Assembly (NCBI RefSeq): GCF_014218705.1
Contig: NZ_JABBJF010000017.1
Location: 37,864 to 101,863 of the forward strand
DNA length: 64,000 bases
Direction: 5' to 3'
Origin: Kluyvera sichuanensis
GTDB lineage: Bacteria > Pseudomonadota > Gammaproteobacteria > Enterobacterales > Enterobacteriaceae
The notes under the pieces are model-generated. The model was not told the origin of the DNA. It did not search any database and saw nothing but the letters and a program-made list of their open reading frames with translations. Each line of letters starts with the position of its first letter. Within the stretch, counting starts at the first letter, position 1. Shown here piece by piece: positions 60,015-64,000 of the stretch. The position numbers and the translations under genes were made by a program.

Positions 60015-60485
60015 TTAGGCGTTTGCCTGCAGCCAGCCCAGCACGATGTCGTGGTGGTTGGTAGTTTTGAAGTCGTCGAAGACGTGCTCGACTTTACCGT
60101 CGGCGTCAATCAGGAAGCTGGTGCGGTGAATGCCGTCATAGGTTTTGCCCATAAAGGTTTTCTCACCCCAGATGCCAAACTGCTCGCAAACCTGGTGATC
60201 TTCATCGGAGAGCAGCGTGAAGTTTAGCAACTCTTTTTCCGCAAAGCGGGAGAGCTTCTCAGGCTTATCGGTGCTGATGCCCAGCACTTCAACGCCAACC
60301 TTTTTCAGCTCATCCATATTGTCGCGAAGGCCGCAGGCCTGCACGGTGCAGCCAGGGGTCATTGCTTTCGGGTAGAAATAGACCAGAACACGTTGTCCCT
60401 GGAAGTCGGTTAAATTTACCTGCTCGCCGTCTTGATCGGGCAAACTAAATTTCGGTGCGATATCACCGGCTTTCAGTGGGTTCAT
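60015..60485 (-). CDS. bcp: Thioredoxin-dependent thiol peroxidase Bcp (PrxQ)
   Basis: Cytoplasmic atypical two-cysteine peroxiredoxin that reduces hydrogen and organic peroxides. 156 residues. Peroxidatic Cys46 in TPGCTVQAC, resolving Cys51 five residues on, and the conserved Arg in HRTSFLID. Its start codon shares one base with the gcvR stop (TAATG), so the two are translationally coupled. Confidence 0.97.
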   Translation of the reverse strand: MNPLKAGDIAPKFSLPDQDGEQVNLTDFQGQRVLVYFYPKAMTPGCTVQACGLRDNMDELKKVGVEVLGISTDKPEKLSRFAEKELLNFTLLSDEDHQVCEQFGIWGEKTFMGKTYDGIHRTSFLIDADGKVEHVFDDFKTTNHHDIVLGWLQANA

Positions 60486-61057
60486 TACTCAGCTCCATCC
60501 TGTTCATCATGCTGTGAATAATTGATCACGTTTATACTGCCTTGTGCGTTCAGTTCTGTACATAGGGCTTTGAACGCTTGCTCAATATTTGATGCATTTT
60601 TCGTAGCGGGGCTGTGGGCGGTTATCTGAATAAACAGCTGCGCAACGCCTTCGTTATCGCCAGGCTGCGTGCGCGACACCAGTTCGGCAATGTTCATTTC
60701 CCAGCTATCAAACAGCGCGGTAAAGCGCTCAATAATATGCGGCGAATCAGGAACCTCAACCTGCACCCAGACGGTGGCAGGCATCGCCGGACGCGGGCGC
60801 GCGGTGGTGCGCTTCATCACGATCAGCAGATCCAGCTCTGCACCTTTGAGCGGCAGGGTGGATTCAATCAGCGTAATCGCATTCCATGAACCGGAAAGCA
60901 GCATAATAAAAGTGAACTCATCCCCCAGCATGGCCAAGCGACTGTCTTCGATGTTACAGCCGCAGCTGCTCACGTGACGGGTAATCGTATTGACGATGCC
61001 AGGGCGATCCGCGCCCAGGGCTGTAATGACCAGATAGTGTTGTAATGAGGCTGTCAA
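60485..61057 (-). CDS. gcvR: Glycine cleavage system transcriptional repressor GcvR
   Basis: 190-residue protein with two ACT domains (about 5-85 and 92-175; LVITALGADRPGIVNTITRHV and VEVPDSPHIIERFTALF). Without glycine it binds GcvA and converts it into a repressor of gcvTHP; it has no DNA-binding domain. Divergent from dapA. Confidence 0.96.
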   Translation of the reverse strand: MTASLQHYLVITALGADRPGIVNTITRHVSSCGCNIEDSRLAMLGDEFTFIMLLSGSWNAITLIESTLPLKGAELDLLIVMKRTTARPRPAMPATVWVQVEVPDSPHIIERFTALFDSWEMNIAELVSRTQPGDNEGVAQLFIQITAHSPATKNASNIEQAFKALCTELNAQGSINVINYSQHDEQDGAE

Positions 61058-61211
61058 ACCTGTTCTTCCTTTAAAAAGGTGCGGTATTCCTTAGGAAAGC
61101 ATAAAAAAAACCGGCATACAACATTCTGAAGGCCCTCAGTCTCTTGCTTTTATTACAAGACCAAACGTACCATTGAGATTCATGTCCGCACGTCAGCACA
61201 GAGGATGGCCC

Positions 61212-62090
61212 ATGTTTACGGGAAGTATTGTAGCGCTTGTCACGCCGATGGATGAAAAAGGTAATGTCGACCGTTCAAGCCTGAAAAAACTGATTGATTA
61301 CCATGTCGCCAGCGGAACCTCGGCGATTGTCTCGGTAGGAACGACCGGCGAATCGGCAACGCTCAGCCACGAAGAGCATGGCGATGTCGTGATGACGACG
61401 CTGGAGCTGGCCGACGGCCGCATTCCGGTGATCGCAGGAACGGGGGCAAATGCAACCGCAGAGGCGATTAGCCTGACCCAACGTTTTAATAATACCGGCG
61501 TGGTGGGTTGCCTGACCGTTACCCCGTATTACAACCGCCCAACCCAGGAAGGTCTGTTCCAGCACTTCAAAACGATCGCTGAGCATACTGACCTGCCGCA
61601 AATTCTGTATAATGTGCCGTCCCGTACCGGTTGCGATATGCTGCCGGAAACCGTAGGTCGCCTGGCGAAAATTAAAAATATTATCGCGATTAAGGAAGCC
61701 ACGGGGAACTTAAGCCGTGTTCATCAGATCAAAGAGCTGGTTTCAGATGACTTCATCCTGCTGAGCGGTGATGATGCAACCGGTCTGGACTTCATGCAGC
61801 TCGGCGGTCATGGCGTTATTTCAGTAACGGCAAACGTTGCGGCGCGTGATATGGCGGAAATGTGCAGACTGGCAGCTGATGGCCAGTTTGACCAGGCGCG
61901 TATCATTAACCAGCGTTTGATGCCGCTGCACAATAAATTATTTGTCGAACCCAATCCAATCCCAGTGAAATGGGCATGTAAGGAATTGGGACTTGTGGCG
62001 ACCGACACCATGCGTTTGCCGATGACCCCTATCACCGACCACGGTCGTGATGTGGTGGCATCTGCATTAAAGCATGCCGGTTTGCTGTAA
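61212..62090 (+). CDS. dapA: 4-hydroxy-tetrahydrodipicolinate synthase
   Basis: First committed step of lysine and diaminopimelate synthesis: condensation of pyruvate with aspartate semialdehyde. 292 residues, a TIM barrel. Schiff-base Lys161 in IIAIKEATG; catalytic Tyr in [18 protein letters not shown] substrate loop. ATG 61212 has AGAGGAT upstream; the open frame 13 codons earlier is not supported. Followed 16 bases later by bamC. Confidence 0.98.
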   Translation: MFTGSIVALVTPMDEKGNVDRSSLKKLIDYHVASGTSAIVSVGTTGESATLSHEEHGDVVMTTLELADGRIPVIAGTGANATAEAISLTQRFNNTGVVGCLTVTPYYNRPTQEGLFQHFKTIAEHTDLPQILYNVPSRTGCDMLPETVGRLAKIKNIIAIKEATGNLSRVHQIKELVSDDFILLSGDDATGLDFMQLGGHGVISVTANVAARDMAEMCRLAADGQFDQARIINQRLMPLHNKLFVEPNPIPVKWACKELGLVATDTMRLPMTPITDHGRDVVASALKHAGLL

Positions 62091-62106
62091 AGTTTAGGGA
62101 GATTTG

Positions 62107-63141
62107 ATGGCTTACTCAGTACAGAAGTCGCGCCTGGCGAAGGTTGCGGGGGTATCGCTGGTTTTACTGCTTGCGGCCTGTAGTTCCGACTCGCGCTATA
62201 AGCGCCAGGTCAGCGGTGATGAATCCTACCTGCAAGCCACTCCGTTGAGTGAACTTCACGCCCCTGCGGGCATGATTCTGCCGGTTGAAAATGGCGACTA
62301 TAACATTCCGGTCGCTAACGGCAGCGGTGCCGTCGGTAAAGCGTTGGATATCCGTCCACCGGCTCAGCCGCTGGCGCTGGTTTCTGGTGCGCGTACCCAG
62401 TTCACGGGTGATACCGCTATGCTGCTGGTTGAAAATGGCCGTAGCGGTTCTCTGTGGCCGCAGGTTGTCAGCATCGTTCAGGCGAAAAACTACACCATCA
62501 CCAAACGTGATGATGCTAGCCAGACGCTGACGACAGACTGGGTTGAGTGGAACCGTCTTGATGAAGACCAGCAGTACCGTGGTCGCTATCAGGTCTCCGT
62601 ACAGCCGCAGGGCTACCAGCAGGCCGTCATGGTGAAGCTGGTTAACCTGGAACAGGCTGGCAAGCCGGTTGCTGACCGTGCTTCTCTGCAGCGCTATAGC
62701 GCTGAAATGCTGAACGTGATTTCCGCAGGCCTGGATAAGAACGCGACGGATGCCGCGAACAGTTCCAGAGGTACTGCGGGCGCAACCTTCGACGTGCAGA
62801 GCGCCTCCGACGATACCGGCCTGCCAATGCTGGTGGTACGTGGTCCGTTTAACCAGGTATGGCAACGTCTGCCTGGCGCGCTGGAAAAAGTGGGCATGAA
62901 AGTGACCGACAGCACCCGTTCTCAGGGCAGCATCGCGGTGACCTACAAGCCACTGTCTGACAGCAGCTGGAAAGATCTGGGCGCTAGCGATCCGGGTCTG
63001 GTCTCCGGTGACTACAAACTTCAGGTCGGCGACCTGGACAACCGTAGTAGCCTGCAGTTCATCGATCCGAAAGGTCATACGCTGACGCAGTCGCAGAATG
63101 ACGCCCTGGTAGCCGCATTCCAGGCCGCATTTAGCAAGTAA
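62107..63141 (+). CDS. bamC: Outer membrane assembly lipoprotein BamC
   Basis: Lipoprotein subunit of the BAM complex. 344 residues, the E. coli length. Lipobox LLAAC with Cys25 and Ser at +2; an unstructured N-terminal stretch that binds BamD (about 26-100, containing [10 protein letters not shown]); then two helix-grip domains. ATG 62107 (a TTG lies one codon earlier) with GGGAG upstream. Operon dapA-bamC, with purC behind a terminator. Confidence 0.97.
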   Translation: MAYSVQKSRLAKVAGVSLVLLLAACSSDSRYKRQVSGDESYLQATPLSELHAPAGMILPVENGDYNIPVANGSGAVGKALDIRPPAQPLALVSGARTQFTGDTAMLLVENGRSGSLWPQVVSIVQAKNYTITKRDDASQTLTTDWVEWNRLDEDQQYRGRYQVSVQPQGYQQAVMVKLVNLEQAGKPVADRASLQRYSAEMLNVISAGLDKNATDAANSSRGTAGATFDVQSASDDTGLPMLVVRGPFNQVWQRLPGALEKVGMKVTDSTRSQGSIAVTYKPLSDSSWKDLGASDPGLVSGDYKLQVGDLDNRSSLQFIDPKGHTLTQSQNDALVAAFQAAFSK

Positions 63142-63147
63142 TTAAAC

Positions 63148-63174
63148 AGGGCTGGAGCAATCCGGCCCTTTTTT
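63148..63174 (+). terminator. Intrinsic terminator after bamC
   Basis: 8-bp stem AGGGCTGG/CCGGCCCT with one G-T pair, loop AGCAAT, running into TTTTTT. Confidence 0.87.
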
Positions 63175-63177
63175 CTG

Positions 63178-63200
63178 TATAGTGACGCAATCGTGTGCGT
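63178..63200 (+). promoter_or_regulatory. purC promoter -10 and PurR operator
   Basis: -10-like TATAGT (63178-63183) directly followed by ACGCAATCGTGTGCGT (63185-63200), which fits the PurR consensus ANGCAANCGNTTNCNT with a single mismatch. The operator would cover the transcription start. Confidence 0.75.
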
Positions 63201-63250
63201 CGCCGGAAAATGCACAAATATTTATCGTAATCATCACTGGAGTGACAAAG

Positions 63251-63964
63251 ATGCAAAAGCTAGCTGAGTTGTATCGTGGTAAAGCGAAAACCGTATACAG
63301 CACCGAAAACCCGGATCTGTTGGTACTCGAATTCCGTAACGATACGTCAGCAGGGGATGGTGCCCGCATTGAGCAGTTCGATCGTAAAGGCATGGTGAAT
63401 AACAAGTTCAACCATTTCATTATGAGCAAACTGGCAGAAGCTGGTATTCCAACCCAGATGGAAGCGCTGTTGTCCGATACCGAATGTCTGGTGAAAAAGC
63501 TGGATATGGTGCCGGTGGAATGCGTGGTGCGTAACCGTGCGGCAGGCTCGCTGGTAAAACGCTTAGGGATTGAAGAAGGTATCGAGCTGAATCCGCCGCT
63601 GTTTGACCTGTTCCTGAAAAACGACGCGATGCACGACCCGATGGTTAACGAATCCTACTGCGAAACCTTCGGCTGGGTGAGCAAAGAGAACCTGGCGCGT
63701 ATGCAGGAACTGACCTTCAAAGCGAACGACGTGCTGAAAAAGCTGTTCGACGACGCGGGCCTGATCCTGGTCGACTTCAAGCTGGAGTTCGGTCTGTTTA
63801 AAGGTGAAGTGGTGCTGGGCGATGAGTTCTCCCCGGACGGAAGCCGTCTGTGGGACAAAAAGACCATGGACAAAATGGACAAAGACCGTTTCCGTCAGAG
63901 CCTGGGTGGCCTGATTGAAGCGTACGAAGAAGTGGCGCATCGTTTAGGCGTGAAGCTCGACTAA
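63251..63964 (+). CDS. purC: SAICAR synthetase
   Basis: Phosphoribosylaminoimidazole-succinocarboxamide synthase, which joins CAIR and aspartate with ATP in purine synthesis. 237 residues, the E. coli length. [12 protein letters not shown]-loop at the N-terminus, [12 protein letters not shown], and LVDFKLEFG plus [11 protein letters not shown] metal/ATP segments. ATG 63251 follows the ribosome site TGGAGTG; the frame is open 23 codons earlier through the operator, which is non-coding. Confidence 0.98.
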   Translation: MQKLAELYRGKAKTVYSTENPDLLVLEFRNDTSAGDGARIEQFDRKGMVNNKFNHFIMSKLAEAGIPTQMEALLSDTECLVKKLDMVPVECVVRNRAAGSLVKRLGIEEGIELNPPLFDLFLKNDAMHDPMVNESYCETFGWVSKENLARMQELTFKANDVLKKLFDDAGLILVDFKLEFGLFKGEVVLGDEFSPDGSRLWDKKTMDKMDKDRFRQSLGGLIEAYEEVAHRLGVKLD

Positions 63965-63985
63965 GTTTCTACACATCACCGGCGT

Positions 63986-64000
63986 GGGGGGGGGGGGGGG
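63986..64000. other. Poly-G run at the window end
   Basis: Fifteen consecutive G residues reach the last base. This is typical of dark-cycle poly-G read artefacts at a contig end rather than genuine sequence. Confidence 0.8.

Overview
This window is chromosomal DNA from a member of the Enterobacteriaceae. Almost every backbone protein is close to its E. coli counterpart in sequence and length, and the gene order follows the E. coli segment pepB - sseBA - yfhM - pbpC - ndk - rlmN - rodZ - ispG - hisS - yfgM - bamB - der - yfgJ - xseA - guaBA - yfgGF - ppx/ppk - purNM - upp - uraA - hda - yfgD - bepA/perM - bcp - gcvR - dapA - bamC - purC. Differences from E. coli K-12 (no hyf operon, no yfgH/yfgI, extra beta-glucoside genes, a BglK-type kinase) suggest an Enterobacter/Klebsiella/Raoultella/Kluyvera/Kosakonia-type genome. 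The genus cannot be fixed from this sequence. The last 15 bases are all G, which looks like a contig-end sequencing artefact.

Backbone layout. 1-19290: end of aminopeptidase pepB, sseB/sseA, the alpha-2-macroglobulin/PBP1C pair yfhM-pbpC, ndk, then a co-directional run rlmN-rodZ-ispG-hisS-yfgM-bamB-der (tRNA/rRNA modification, cell shape, isoprenoids, translation, outer membrane assembly, ribosome assembly). 27119-32034: yfgJ, xseA and the PurR-boxed guaBA operon. 41758-50068: yfgG, the c-di-GMP phosphodiesterase yfgF, the polyphosphate pair ppk-ppx and the PurR-boxed purMN operon. 52826-63964: pyrimidine salvage upp-uraA, the DnaA regulator hda, bepA/perM, bcp, gcvR, then dapA-bamC-purC with a third PurR box.

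Accessory blocks sit between these. (a) 19332-27061, between der and yfgJ: an HD-domain hydrolase divergent from a GlxA/AraC regulator, a cold-shock-domain protein, ymjA, and a LysR regulator divergent from an amino-acid permease, a cystathionine beta-lyase-like enzyme and a Gfo/Idh/MocA oxidoreductase. (b) 32035-35856: a small, visibly AT-richer island with two overlapping DUF262-family genes, the second with a DUF1524 HNH-type nuclease domain. It is bounded by the 3' end of guaA and an imperfect second copy of that end, as expected for an island integrated at guaA. This is the best candidate for a little-described system, probably anti-phage. (c) 35978-41389: an EAL/CSS-motif phosphodiesterase, a GNAT acetyltransferase, an MFS transporter with a divergent LysR regulator, and an MscS-type channel. 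(d) 50207-52732: beta-glucoside kinase and 6-phospho-beta-glucosidase behind AscG-like operators. (e) 55677-56603: an Rpn-type PD-(D/E)XK nuclease gene.

Regulatory signals readable by eye include three PurR boxes (guaBA, purMN, purC), an FNR-like box at about -41 relative to a candidate -10 before yfgF, AscG-like operators and a CRP-like site before the beta-glucoside genes, the T8 initially transcribed tract of upp, a CTG start for hda, many intrinsic terminators and several REP-type palindromes. I saw no tRNA, rRNA, CRISPR array, insertion sequence or integrase gene.
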